Below are positions 1 to 8,107 of a stretch of 64,000 nucleotides of DNA, piece after piece; position 1 is the first letter of the stretch; every line of letters begins with the position of its first letter. The stretch comes from Mucilaginibacter rubeus. Its GTDB lineage: Bacteria > Bacteroidota > Bacteroidia > Sphingobacteriales > Sphingobacteriaceae. Under the pieces are notes generated by a model, which did no database searches, was not told where the DNA came from, and saw only the letters and a program-made list of their open reading frames with translations. Location of the stretch: NCBI RefSeq assembly GCF_003286415.2, contig NZ_CP043450.1, positions 5,828,001 to 5,892,000 of the forward strand, read 5' to 3'. A program made the position numbers and the translations under genes.

Positions 1-1
1 A

Positions 2-217
2 GATGCTTACAACGCGCAAAACCGCCTGCAACAACAACACCCCGAACTGCGAACGTATATCACCTACCGCGATCCTAATTTTAAAGTAAAGGCAGGCGAT
101 TTTCGTACCCGTCTTGAAGCCGAAAAACTGGTACAGGACCTGCGACAGTCGTTTACAAGCATATTCATCATTCCCGAAAAAATAAATCTCCCTAAAACGG
201 ATACCAATAATGATTAA
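2..217 (+). CDS. SPOR-domain protein, C-terminal end (partial)
   Basis: The reading frame is open from the window edge to a TAA at 215-217 (71 codons). The part from about residue 25 reads FKVKAGDFRTRLEAEKLVQD, which matches the SPOR fold (K-V-x-x-G-D-F-R-T-R-x-E-A-E). SPOR domains bind denuded septal peptidoglycan, so the whole protein is probably periplasmic or outer-membrane associated. The N-terminus lies outside the window. The last 8 bases overlap the start of the following peptidase gene, which suggests translational coupling. Domain assignment is from motif likeness only. Confidence 0.7.
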   Translation, partial: DAYNAQNRLQQQHPELRTYITYRDPNFKVKAGDFRTRLEAEKLVQDLRQSFTSIFIIPEKINLPKTDTNND

Positions 218-1400
218 AGAGCAAATACAGGAATTATCCGCAAAAATATTCGGCGAGGTAGTGGCCAACCGCCGCCACCTGCATGCCAATCCAGAGCTTT
301 CATTTCATGAAATTCAAACTTCGGCATATGTTGCCCGCAAGCTTGAAGAGCTTGGTTTGGAGTACCATAAAATGGCCGACACAGGCCTGGTGGCCCTCAT
401 TAAAGGCGAAAAACCGTCAGATGCAGCTAACGTAGTTGCCCTGCGTGCCGATATGGATGCCTTGCCGATACTGGAAGCTAATGATGTTCCGTATAAGTCA
501 CAAAACGCGGGCGTAATGCATGCCTGCGGTCATGACGCGCACACCTCATCATTATTGGGTACAGCTAAAATATTAACTGAGCTAAAAAGTCAGTTTGCAG
601 GTACGGTGAAACTGATTTTTCAGCCTGCTGAAGAAAAACTGCCTGGCGGCGCCAGCCTGATGATCAAAGAAGGTGTGTTGGAAAATCCTAAACCTGCCGC
701 GGTTTTAGGTCAGCACGTAATGCCTTTAATTGATGCCGGTAAAGTAGGTTTCCGTGCGGGTAAATACATGGCCTCAACCGATGAACTTTATGTTACGGTT
801 AAAGGTAAAGGTGGCCACGGTGCACAACCGCAACAAAATATTGATCCGGTAATTATAACCGCTCATATCCTGACTGCCCTTCAACAGGTGGTTAGCCGTT
901 TTGCAGATCCTAAAAGTCCGTCGGTATTATCATTTGGAAAAGTGATTGCCAACGGTGCAACCAATGTGATCCCTAACGAAGTTTACCTGGAGGGCACTTT
1001 CCGCACCATGGATGAGAAATGGCGTGAGGAAGCCCACAAACGCATGAAAAAAATGGCTGAAGGCATTGCCGAAAGCATGGGCGGAAGCTGTGATTTTAAT
1101 ATCATGCGTGGCTATCCATTCCTGATCAACGAAGAAAAACTAACCCACGCCACCCGTGGTCACGCCGAAGATTATCTTGGTAAAGAAAATGTACTTGACC
1201 TCGACATCTGGATGGCTGCTGAAGATTTCGCTTATTACTCACAAGCAGCTGACAGCTGTTTCTACCGCCTCGGCACCCGTAATGAAGCGCGTGGTATTAC
1301 TTCATCAGTACACACTCCTACTTTTGATGTAGAAGAAGACGCGTTCAAGGTAAGTACAGGTTTAATGGCTTATTTGGCGGTTAAGCAACTGGGAAACTAA
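210..1400 (+). CDS. M20 family metallopeptidase (N-acyl-amino-acid amidohydrolase type)
   Basis: The 396-residue protein has the M20D layout: DMDALP at 81-86, a metal site HACGHDAH at 104-111, the QPAEE catalytic glutamate region at 138-142 and a further metal-ligand histidine at 169. Family members (hippuricase, N-acetyl-diaminopimelate deacetylase, IAA-amino-acid hydrolase) hydrolyse the acyl or amide bond of N-acylated amino acids using two metal ions. No signal peptide is visible, so it is probably cytoplasmic. The ATG at 210 sits inside the last codons of the upstream SPOR gene, with an 8-base overlap. The exact substrate cannot be read from sequence; length is normal for the family. Confidence 0.9.
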   Translation: MIKEQIQELSAKIFGEVVANRRHLHANPELSFHEIQTSAYVARKLEELGLEYHKMADTGLVALIKGEKPSDAANVVALRADMDALPILEANDVPYKSQNAGVMHACGHDAHTSSLLGTAKILTELKSQFAGTVKLIFQPAEEKLPGGASLMIKEGVLENPKPAAVLGQHVMPLIDAGKVGFRAGKYMASTDELYVTVKGKGGHGAQPQQNIDPVIITAHILTALQQVVSRFADPKSPSVLSFGKVIANGATNVIPNEVYLEGTFRTMDEKWREEAHKRMKKMAEGIAESMGGSCDFNIMRGYPFLINEEKLTHATRGHAEDYLGKENVLDLDIWMAAEDFAYYSQAADSCFYRLGTRNEARGITSSVHTPTFDVEEDAFKVSTGLMAYLAVKQLGN

Positions 1401-1417
1401 TTTTTGAGGCGAAAGGC

Positions 1418-1472
1418 AAAAGGTTAAAGGCGAAAGGTGCAGCTACCTTTGACCTTTCGCCTTTAACCTTTT
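1418..1472. repeat. Perfect 21-bp inverted repeat (stem-loop) built of AAAGG-type units
   Basis: Positions 1418-1438 and 1452-1472 are exact reverse complements (21 bp) with a 13-nt loop. The arms are a jumble of short units such as GGCGAAAGG and GGTTAAAGG, and another unit lies just left of the stem at 1407-1416. The hairpin lies between the peptidase stop (1400) and the next ATG (1486). It could end transcription or stabilise an mRNA end, but there is no clean T-run after it. Confidence 0.75.
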
Positions 1473-1485
1473 ACCTAATTTTACT

Positions 1486-2412
1486 ATGAAAAAAATCTTC
1501 CTGATCCTTATCCTTACTACTGCAAGCTTGTTTGTAAAAGCACAGCAGATCAATCGCTTTAACCCGGATACAATTCGCACTATCGTTATTGATTCGTTGG
1601 TTGATATTCGTTCTCATAAACTCAACGCCCAGGATTTTATTGATGCCGTATTAGCAGATACCGGCTTTTACCAGGCATTCCAAAACATGAAAAAGTTCGG
1701 CTTTACTGCCGAAAACCGCATTTTTACGTATGACAATAAAAACAAGGTAAACGGACGAATCTATCGTAAAATACTGCATAGTGACGCCGCCGGTAAACAT
1801 AAAATTGAATACGTAGCCAAGAAAGACAGTGGCGATGTTTACAAAAAGAACGGCAAGTACCAGTTGTACACGGTAGAAATGTTCGATTTTATTTTCATGA
1901 ACGCCTACAACTCCGATTTTACCAAGGGTGATGCCCTACCTGGCTCCGGAGGCAAAAATGAATCGTACAAAAGCAAGCTTAAAACGCTGATCTTTACTCC
2001 GGGGCGTAAAGTGTCGGGGATTCCATTCATCAGCAGCAAAACAGAAATATTTGGCAGTGATATGCGCCAGTATTATTACTATGAGTTTGCCCGCGGTAAA
2101 TACCTTGATACTATTCCGGTTTATCGCTTTAAGGTAAGATGCAAACCCAGCACATCCGATAGCGATACCATGATCAAGGAAATGACCACCATTTTTGATG
2201 AGCGCACTTTCCAGATCCTGGGCCGTTATATTGATATGAAATTCAGCAATATGTTCTTCGATTTTAATGTACAGATGAACATCGAGCTCAACAATTTTGA
2301 CGGCGAGCCACTACCAACCAAAATCACCTACCAGGGCAACTGGAACATCCCTTTTCATAAAGAAGAACGCGCCAGCTTTTTGATTGTGCATAAGGATTAT
2401 AAGAGGGAGTAA
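1486..2412 (+). CDS. Secreted protein of unknown function
   Basis: I do not recognise the family. The 308-residue product starts with a clear signal peptide (MKKIFLILILTTASLFVKAQ, cleavage likely after KAQ), so it is exported. The remainder is mixed alpha/beta with many aromatic residues (for example MRQYYYYEFARGKY near residue 200) and no cysteine-rich, repeat or catalytic motif that I can name. The C-terminal half (EMTTIFDERTFQILGRYIDM) looks like a beta-rich domain resembling lipoprotein-carrier-like folds, but this is a guess. It is preceded by a large stem-loop and followed by the higBA promoter, so it is probably monocistronic. Confidence 0.8.
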   Translation: MKKIFLILILTTASLFVKAQQINRFNPDTIRTIVIDSLVDIRSHKLNAQDFIDAVLADTGFYQAFQNMKKFGFTAENRIFTYDNKNKVNGRIYRKILHSDAAGKHKIEYVAKKDSGDVYKKNGKYQLYTVEMFDFIFMNAYNSDFTKGDALPGSGGKNESYKSKLKTLIFTPGRKVSGIPFISSKTEIFGSDMRQYYYYEFARGKYLDTIPVYRFKVRCKPSTSDSDTMIKEMTTIFDERTFQILGRYIDMKFSNMFFDFNVQMNIELNNFDGEPLPTKITYQGNWNIPFHKEERASFLIVHKDYKRE

Positions 2413-2474
2413 GCCCCTTCTCACGTGCTGCAGCGATTTTCAATTCAGTCAAGATTTTCATTACGTTTAAACTC

Positions 2475-2516
2475 ATTGAAAAAGTTGGCAACTTAACAAC
2501 TTTTTCAATATCTTTG
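2475..2516 (+). promoter_or_regulatory. higBA promoter with overlapping operator-like inverted repeat
   Basis: Positions 2475-2487 and 2497-2509 form a perfect 13-bp inverted repeat with a 9-nt loop. A TTG at 2485-2487 and TATCTTTG at 2509-2516 (a perfect match to the Bacteroidota -7 box TAnnTTTG, spacing 21) lie on the same stretch, so the repeat covers the -33/-7 spacer. HigA antitoxins commonly repress their own promoter by binding such repeats. The promoter reading fits a leader of about 115 nt before higB. Confidence 0.55.
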
Positions 2517-2637
2517 TTATATAATAAAATAAAGAGCTCTCAAGGTAATGGCTCTTTATGGAGAATCTAATCATTTTTTTACTTCAAAGATTTGTATATG
2601 GAAAGTACTTTAAAAACAACTGTAGAAATTTCAACAG

Positions 2638-2931
2638 ATGAAAATTATCTATCTAACAAAACTCGATCAATTTGCAAAAAAGCATAATGATTCGGCCAAA
2701 AGTTTAAAAGTCTGGAAAACAATAGTGCTTGATACCAAATGGAAAAAAAGTATTGATGTACTAAACGATTTCCCTACTGCGAAAATTATTAAGGGAGATA
2801 GGGCGCGATTTAAAATCGTGGGAAATAGGTATCGCCTGATTGTCGAAGTAGATTATGAAGACGAAATAGTAGAAGTCAGGTTTATAGGCACTCATGCCCA
2901 ATACGATGAAATTAATGCTGAGACTATCTGA
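2638..2931 (+). CDS. higB: HigB-type mRNA interferase toxin
   Basis: The 97-residue protein has the HigB layout: a lysine-rich N-terminus, W-K-x-I-V and TKWKKSIDVLNDFP in the middle, then RARFKIVGNRYRLIVEVDY and a C-terminal VRFIGTHAQYDEIN, which is characteristic of the HigB (RelE-superfamily) fold. Such toxins cleave mRNA on the ribosome. The antitoxin gene follows after 32 bp on the same strand, in the toxin-first order typical of higBA. The upstream region contains a short overlapping frame (2598-2687) that may affect translation. Length is normal and no motif appears broken. Confidence 0.9.
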   Translation: MKIIYLTKLDQFAKKHNDSAKSLKVWKTIVLDTKWKKSIDVLNDFPTAKIIKGDRARFKIVGNRYRLIVEVDYEDEIVEVRFIGTHAQYDEINAETI

Positions 2932-2963
2932 TTACAAATTGAGTTATTTAAATCAAATAGAAT

Positions 2964-3341
2964 ATGACAAAGCCACAGTGGTTTTTACTGGAAACGGAGC
3001 AAGAGTATCATAAAGCTCTTGCTCGTTACGAACAGGTTAAACGTGCTGTCAGGGATTCTGAAGATCACAAGGAAAAGCTATTATTAGTACACCTTATTTC
3101 AGAGTATGAAAATGCAAACAGCACCCTGCCTGATGTTGATCCGATAGAGTTGATCAAAATCAGGATGGAAGATTTTGGCTATAAATCTGCCGATCTCGCT
3201 AAGCAATATGGGGATAAGGGTACAGTAAGCAAGGTTCTAAATTATAAGCAAGCCCTTTCACTTACGATGATCCGGAAATTCAGTGCATTGCTCCGGATCC
3301 CTGCATCAGCCTTAATCAAAGAATACCAATTAACGGAATAA
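2964..3341 (+). CDS. higA: HigA-type antitoxin with XRE helix-turn-helix
   Basis: The 125-residue protein has an acidic, helical N-terminal half and a C-terminal helix-turn-helix: MEDFGYKSADLAKQYGDKGT followed by VSKVLNYKQALSLTMIRKFS. This HTH-at-the-C-end layout, with IELIKIRMED just before it, is common in Bacteroidota HigA partners. It neutralises the adjacent HigB by direct binding and probably represses the operon through the inverted repeat at 2475-2509. The gene ends exactly where a palindromic terminator begins. Confidence 0.88.
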   Translation: MTKPQWFLLETEQEYHKALARYEQVKRAVRDSEDHKEKLLLVHLISEYENANSTLPDVDPIELIKIRMEDFGYKSADLAKQYGDKGTVSKVLNYKQALSLTMIRKFSALLRIPASALIKEYQLTE

Positions 3342-3372
3342 GATTTACGAAGTTTTAAAAACTTCGTAAATC
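3342..3372. terminator. Palindromic bidirectional terminator between higA and ftcD
   Basis: Two 14-nt arms (3342-3355 and 3359-3372) pair perfectly around a 3-nt loop. The core TTACGAAGTTTT plus its complement recurs at 23668-23700, also between convergent genes. The terminal T and A tracts within the stem would work in either direction. Confidence 0.75.
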
Positions 3373-3385
3373 TAAACAGAAGTAT

Positions 3386-5074
3386 TTATTCCACCCCTAT
3401 CTTCCCATTCACCAACTCAATAATCTCCGCTTCCAGCGCAATAGTCTTCCGCTCAATTTCGTTGCCACGGTAAATAATATCGATCACATAATCTTTATCC
3501 TTATACCCGGAAGCATTGATCTTTACGTTCATAAAAGCACCCAATACCGCCGTGCGGGCGCAAAGTGCTGCTACACCCGCATCAGTTATCGAATTTGGAT
3601 TACCGGTTAACACCATCGCTTTGATCACTTCCATACTATTCAGGGCAGTCTCCATCACTTTGAAAGGGATTTCGATGGCATAACGAGTAGCATCCTGGAT
3701 GGCCTTATCGCGGGTTGCTTTTTCTTCGTCGTTTGATTTTGGCAGACTGAAAGCCTGCATAATTTGGTTAAAGGCAGTAGTGTCCTGATCTACCAATGCC
3801 AGGAGATCATTTTTAAACTGCTGCCCTTTCTGCGCCCAGTCGCTAAATTCCTGCCAGCGGTTGTCCCAGCCTTTTTTATGTGAGCTCAGGTTAGCCACCA
3901 TGGTAGCCAGTGAAGCACCCAAGGCACCAACTGCTGCTGAAATTGAACCACCTCCTGGTGCCGGGCTTTCACTGGCTGTTTCATCGGCCAGATCGGTAAG
4001 GCTCATATTAATAAGCTTACTATCGGCTTCATCTTTTAACAAGTATTCAATAATACGCTCTTCGGATCTAAACGGCGAAAGCTCATCCAACCCCATCGAT
4101 TTAATGGCTATTTTGATCAGCTCCTTTTCACTTACGCCTACCGAGCGCTGCTGTTTCTCTAAAAAGTACCTGCCAGCATCAAGCATCGCTTTTAGCGGGA
4201 TTAGCCCTACCAGCTCGCTGCCCGTTACCCGGATACCCCGTGCTGCGGCTTTATCACATACTTCATCAAATGCCTTATGAACAGGGGTGATATTGATATT
4301 GGTAAGGTTCATGGAGATCTGGGCAACACCGTATTCTTCAATGTACCAGCCAATAGCTTTTACTGCTTTTAACGAACCGGAAATTGTCTTAGCCTTGCCA
4401 TTTTCGTCGTATATTATTTTACCGTTTATCGGGTCACCTTCACGCATGGTGCGACCAGCCTCGCGCACATCAAAAGCAATGGAATTTGCCCTGCGTACAG
4501 ATGTGGTATTCAGGTTAACATTGTAAGCCACCAAAAAATCTCTTGCACCAATCACGGTTGCACCACGTTTAACATCGTTCTCAGCCGGACCAAAATCGGG
4601 AGCCCATTCCGGTTGTTTTATCTTCTTGAAAAAGCCTTCATACTCACCCGCCCTGATTACCGAAAGATTACTCCTGCTTTTGTTTGGCTGTGCCGCCTCG
4701 TACAAATAAACCGGGATCTGCAATTCCTCTCCTACCCGTTTCGCCAGCTGCTTTGCATATTCGGCAGTCTCTTCCATGGTGATATTACTGATCGGTATCA
4801 GCGGACAAACATCGGTTGCGCCCATTCTCGGGTGTTCACCTTTTTGTTTGCTCATGTCAATGAGTTCACCGGCCTTCTTTATAGCCCGGAATGCTGCTTC
4901 AATTACCTTTTCAGGTTCGCCAACAAAAGTTACCACAGTGCGATTAGTCGCCTTACCGGGGTCAACATTCAGTAGCCTTACGCCGTCAACCGTTTCCACG
5001 GCCTTGGTGATCTGCTTAATGATATCAAGGTTTACACCTTCGCTAAAATTGGGTACGCATTCTATTAGTTTCAT
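3386..5074 (-). CDS. ftcD: Bifunctional glutamate formimidoyltransferase / formimidotetrahydrofolate cyclodeaminase
   Basis: At 562 residues this is the full bifunctional size. The N-terminal two thirds start with MKLIECVPNFSEGVN and contain the transferase region (HPRMGATDVCPLIPI near 82-96). The C-terminal part (from about 355, SLTDLADETASESPAPGGGS) is the cyclodeaminase. The enzyme moves the formimino group of N-formimino-L-glutamate to tetrahydrofolate, giving glutamate, then releases ammonia to form 5,10-methenyl-THF. It is the last gene of the hut operon, 76 bp after hutI, and completes the folate-dependent route. The start MKLIECVPN matches the family. Confidence 0.95.
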   Translation of the reverse strand: MKLIECVPNFSEGVNLDIIKQITKAVETVDGVRLLNVDPGKATNRTVVTFVGEPEKVIEAAFRAIKKAGELIDMSKQKGEHPRMGATDVCPLIPISNITMEETAEYAKQLAKRVGEELQIPVYLYEAAQPNKSRSNLSVIRAGEYEGFFKKIKQPEWAPDFGPAENDVKRGATVIGARDFLVAYNVNLNTTSVRRANSIAFDVREAGRTMREGDPINGKIIYDENGKAKTISGSLKAVKAIGWYIEEYGVAQISMNLTNINITPVHKAFDEVCDKAAARGIRVTGSELVGLIPLKAMLDAGRYFLEKQQRSVGVSEKELIKIAIKSMGLDELSPFRSEERIIEYLLKDEADSKLINMSLTDLADETASESPAPGGGSISAAVGALGASLATMVANLSSHKKGWDNRWQEFSDWAQKGQQFKNDLLALVDQDTTAFNQIMQAFSLPKSNDEEKATRDKAIQDATRYAIEIPFKVMETALNSMEVIKAMVLTGNPNSITDAGVAALCARTAVLGAFMNVKINASGYKDKDYVIDIIYRGNEIERKTIALEAEIIELVNGKIGVE

Positions 5075-5150
5075 TGGAGAGATTGGAGGTTAGAGATCAG
5101 AGGTTAGTTTTTATTTATAAATAATCAGCGGAATCATAAAACTGATCGAA

Positions 5151-6371
5151 TCAACGGTCGCCCGTCCAAACATGGGCCGGTTTAAGTTTTCCCTGGTGAT
5201 ATAGTATTTCGCGGTAGTCGTTACATGGATAGGCCTGCATATCTGCAAGCTTGCCCTTTGTTAATATACCACGATCATTCAGCTTCAATGCCTGTGCTGC
5301 CCGATAGGTTAAGCCTGCAAAAACTTCTGCAGTGCTTAGTTTTTCGGTTGCTGCCATTACGGAGGCTTCCATCAGCAAATCGCCCATTGGCGCAGAACCA
5401 GGGTTCCAATCACTGGCGATAGCGAGGCAAGCCCCGGCATCAAGTAACTTTCGGGCGGGTGCATAACCCATGCCCAAACCCAACGAAGCACCGGGTAAAG
5501 TTACAGCAACGGTATCTGAATTGGCCAATAATTTTATCTCATAATCGCTGCTGGCCTCCAAATGATCAGCCGACGCCGCCCCTGCTTTAACGGCAACTTC
5601 ACTGCCACCGGTCGAAAACTGATCGGCATGAACCGTGGCTTCAAAACCCATTTGCTTGGCTCGGCTCAGATAAAATAACGCGTCGCTGGTATTAAAAGCT
5701 TTTTGTTCAATAAAAATATCCACCCGGCTGGCCAGATCATGCTGTTTTATCTTCGGCAGCAGATCATTCAACAAATGCTTAATATATTCGCTTTCATTTC
5801 CATCAAAATCTTTCGGCTTGATATGTGCCGCAAGGCAGGTGGGTACAATATGAGCATGTGTTTTATTGGCCGCCTGATGAATGGCTTTAAGCTGTTTTAG
5901 CTCTTCCGCTACCGACAAGCCATAACCGCTTTTAATTTCAATGGTGGTTACACCTTCTGATAAATGCCTGTTGATACGTTGTACTAACAAGTGAGTTAGC
6001 TCTGCTTCGGTAGCCGCACGGGTTTGTGTAACGGAATCCCAAATGCCGCCACCGGATGCCGCAATTTCCAGATAGCTTTTTCCTGAGTTACGCATGGCAT
6101 AATCCTTAGCTCTGCTCCCTGCAAAACAGATATGCGTATGGCAGTCGACAAAGCCAGGCAGTAATACATGATCGCCGGTAATTTCCTCAATTTGTGCCGA
6201 TGGATAATTTCTGCGGAGCTTTTCAAAATCATCAACAGCAATGATAACGCCATCTTCGATCAGGATACCGCCATTGGCAACGATCTGCAACTGCTCATCA
6301 TTCAGCGCACCCTTAAGAGGCAACCCCGTTAAAGGTAATATTTGTGTAAACGGACCAATTAGTTTCTTCAT
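5151..6371 (-). CDS. hutI: Imidazolonepropionase
   Basis: This metal-dependent amidohydrolase opens the ring of 4-imidazolone-5-propionate to give N-formimino-L-glutamate. The metal motif DCHTHICFAG lies at about residues 76-85, IEIKSGYGL in the middle, VHADQFS and TLPGASLGLG further on, and SDWNPGS with the metal-binding Asp near the end. I chose the ATG at 6371 (MKKLIGPFTQ, 406 aa). The frame is open 11 codons further upstream, but those codons run into the dispersed repeat at 6389-6416. The gene lies between hutU (62 bp upstream) and ftcD. Confidence 0.95.
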   Translation of the reverse strand: MKKLIGPFTQILPLTGLPLKGALNDEQLQIVANGGILIEDGVIIAVDDFEKLRRNYPSAQIEEITGDHVLLPGFVDCHTHICFAGSRAKDYAMRNSGKSYLEIAASGGGIWDSVTQTRAATEAELTHLLVQRINRHLSEGVTTIEIKSGYGLSVAEELKQLKAIHQAANKTHAHIVPTCLAAHIKPKDFDGNESEYIKHLLNDLLPKIKQHDLASRVDIFIEQKAFNTSDALFYLSRAKQMGFEATVHADQFSTGGSEVAVKAGAASADHLEASSDYEIKLLANSDTVAVTLPGASLGLGMGYAPARKLLDAGACLAIASDWNPGSAPMGDLLMEASVMAATEKLSTAEVFAGLTYRAAQALKLNDRGILTKGKLADMQAYPCNDYREILYHQGKLKPAHVWTGDR

Positions 6372-6388
6372 GAGTTCCCTTCTCGAAG

Positions 6389-6416
6389 CGTCATTGCGAA
6401 GCACGAAGCAATGACG
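6389..6416. repeat. Half copy of the CGTCATTGCGA dispersed repeat
   Basis: The sequence runs CGTCATTGCGAAGCACGAAG then CAATGACG: the left and right ends of the large dispersed element brought together without its spacer. It sits in the hutI-hutU gap, so it is carried inside the operon transcript and could form a small hairpin. Confidence 0.75.
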
Positions 6417-6433
6417 GTTTTATATTTTACGTT

Positions 6434-8107
6434 TTACCAAACCTTTAACCCAAACTTATCCCTCCATTCGGCAGCTTTATCGTACCCTGCATCAGTATGT
6501 CTGAAAATACCCATGGCCGGATCGTTATGTAGCACCCGCTTCAAACAAGTTGCCGCACGGTCGGTGCCATCGGCCAGTACTACCATACCGGCGTGTTGCG
6601 AATAGCCCATACCTACGCCACCACCATGATGGAACGAGATCCAGGTTGCACCGCCAGAGGCATTGGCCATCAGGTTAAGCAAGGGCCAATCGGAAACCGC
6701 GTCTGAGCCATCAAGCATTGCCTCGGTTTCACGGTTAGGTGAAGCTACCGAACCGCAATCCAAATGATCGCGACCGATTACTATCGGACCTTTTACTTTA
6801 CCTGTGCGTACCAGTTCATTAAATATCAGTCCGGCTTTTTCACGCTCGCCCATGCCCAGCCAGCAAATGCGGGCAGGAAGCCCCTGGAACGCTATCTTTT
6901 CACGCGCCTTTTTAAGCCAGGTAATTAATGGTTTATTCTCCGGAAAAGCTTCCATCAACGCCTGATCAGTTGTATAAATATCTTCCGGATCGCCGGATAA
7001 GGCTACCCACCTGAACGGGCCTTTACCCTCACAAAACAGCGGACGAATATAAGCCGGTGTAAAACCCGAGAAGTTAAAAGCATCGGCTTCGCCACCCTGT
7101 CGGGCAAACTCGCGCAGGTTGTTACCATAATCAAAAGTTACGGCGCCCCGTTTTTGCAGCTCCAACATCAAACTCACATGCCTGGCCATACTTTTCAGCG
7201 AACGCCGTTTATACTCCACCGCGTCATCTTTTCTCAAAGCAACCGCTTCATTTAATGACAGATCATTAGGTACATAACCATTCAGAGGATCATGTGCCGA
7301 AGTTTGATCGGTAAGTATATCGGGGATGAGATTATCTTTCAACAGCTTTTCGAGCAGATCACCTGCATCAATCACCAGGCCAACAGAAAGCGCTTCTTTT
7401 TTAACGATAGCTTCTTTTATCCAGACAATGGCTTCATCATACGATTCCGTCATCCGGTCGATATATTTGGTATCAACCCTTTTTTGAATCCTTGATGCAT
7501 CCACATCGGCACCTAAAAACACGGCACCGGCCATGGTTGCGGCTAATGGCTGAGCTCCACCCATACCGCCCAAACCGGCGCTTACAATGAGCTTACCAGC
7601 CAAATCGCCATTAAAATGCTGGTTACCGCACTCTACAAAAGTTTCATAGGTACCTTGCAAAATACCCTGAGTACCTATATAGATCCAGCTGCCTGCCGTC
7701 ATTTGTCCGTACATCATCAGGCCTTTTTCGCGAAGCTCATTAAAATGTTCCCAATTTGCCCAGGCGGGTACCAAATTGCTGTTGGCTATTAAAACCCGCG
7801 GTGCTTCCGGGTGGCTACGGATAATACCAACGGGTTTGCCCGACTGGATCAGTAGCGAATGATACTCGTCCAGTTCCAGCAACAGTTCAATTATTTTGCG
7901 CAGCGCTTCCGGGTTGCGGGCTGCCTGGCCTATGCCTCCGTAAACCACCAGTTCGTCGGGGTTTTCGGCAACCTGACCGTCAAGGTTGTTCAGCAGCATC
8001 CGGAGCGGGGCTTCGGTTTGCCAACTTTTGGCATGAAGCTGCATGCCATGCGGCGCTTTGTACACCGGGTGTTTAGCGTAGGTATTAATAAATTCCGAAC
8101 TCGTCAT
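6434..8107 (-). CDS. hutU: Urocanate hydratase
   Basis: The 557-residue length is standard. The NAD+-binding stretch GLGGMGGAQP is at 178-187, FQGLPARICWLGMGERE is in the C-terminal third, and the conserved cysteine lies in GRDHLDCGSVASP; FHHGGGVGMGYSQHAG follows. The enzyme uses tightly bound NAD+ as an electrophile to hydrate urocanate to 4-imidazolone-5-propionate. The start overlaps the end of hutH by 23 bp, consistent with coupled translation. It is second of the catabolic genes in the operon. Confidence 0.97.
   Translation of the reverse strand: MTSSEFINTYAKHPVYKAPHGMQLHAKSWQTEAPLRMLLNNLDGQVAENPDELVVYGGIGQAARNPEALRKIIELLLELDEYHSLLIQSGKPVGIIRSHPEAPRVLIANSNLVPAWANWEHFNELREKGLMMYGQMTAGSWIYIGTQGILQGTYETFVECGNQHFNGDLAGKLIVSAGLGGMGGAQPLAATMAGAVFLGADVDASRIQKRVDTKYIDRMTESYDEAIVWIKEAIVKKEALSVGLVIDAGDLLEKLLKDNLIPDILTDQTSAHDPLNGYVPNDLSLNEAVALRKDDAVEYKRRSLKSMARHVSLMLELQKRGAVTFDYGNNLREFARQGGEADAFNFSGFTPAYIRPLFCEGKGPFRWVALSGDPEDIYTTDQALMEAFPENKPLITWLKKAREKIAFQGLPARICWLGMGEREKAGLIFNELVRTGKVKGPIVIGRDHLDCGSVASPNRETEAMLDGSDAVSDWPLLNLMANASGGATWISFHHGGGVGMGYSQHAGMVVLADGTDRAATCLKRVLHNDPAMGIFRHTDAGYDKAAEWRDKFGLKVW

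Noticed and set aside
6372..6404. An 11-codon N-terminal extension of imidazolonepropionase
   Set aside because: The extra codons reach into the half copy of the dispersed repeat, and MKKLIGPFTQ at 6371 matches the family start.
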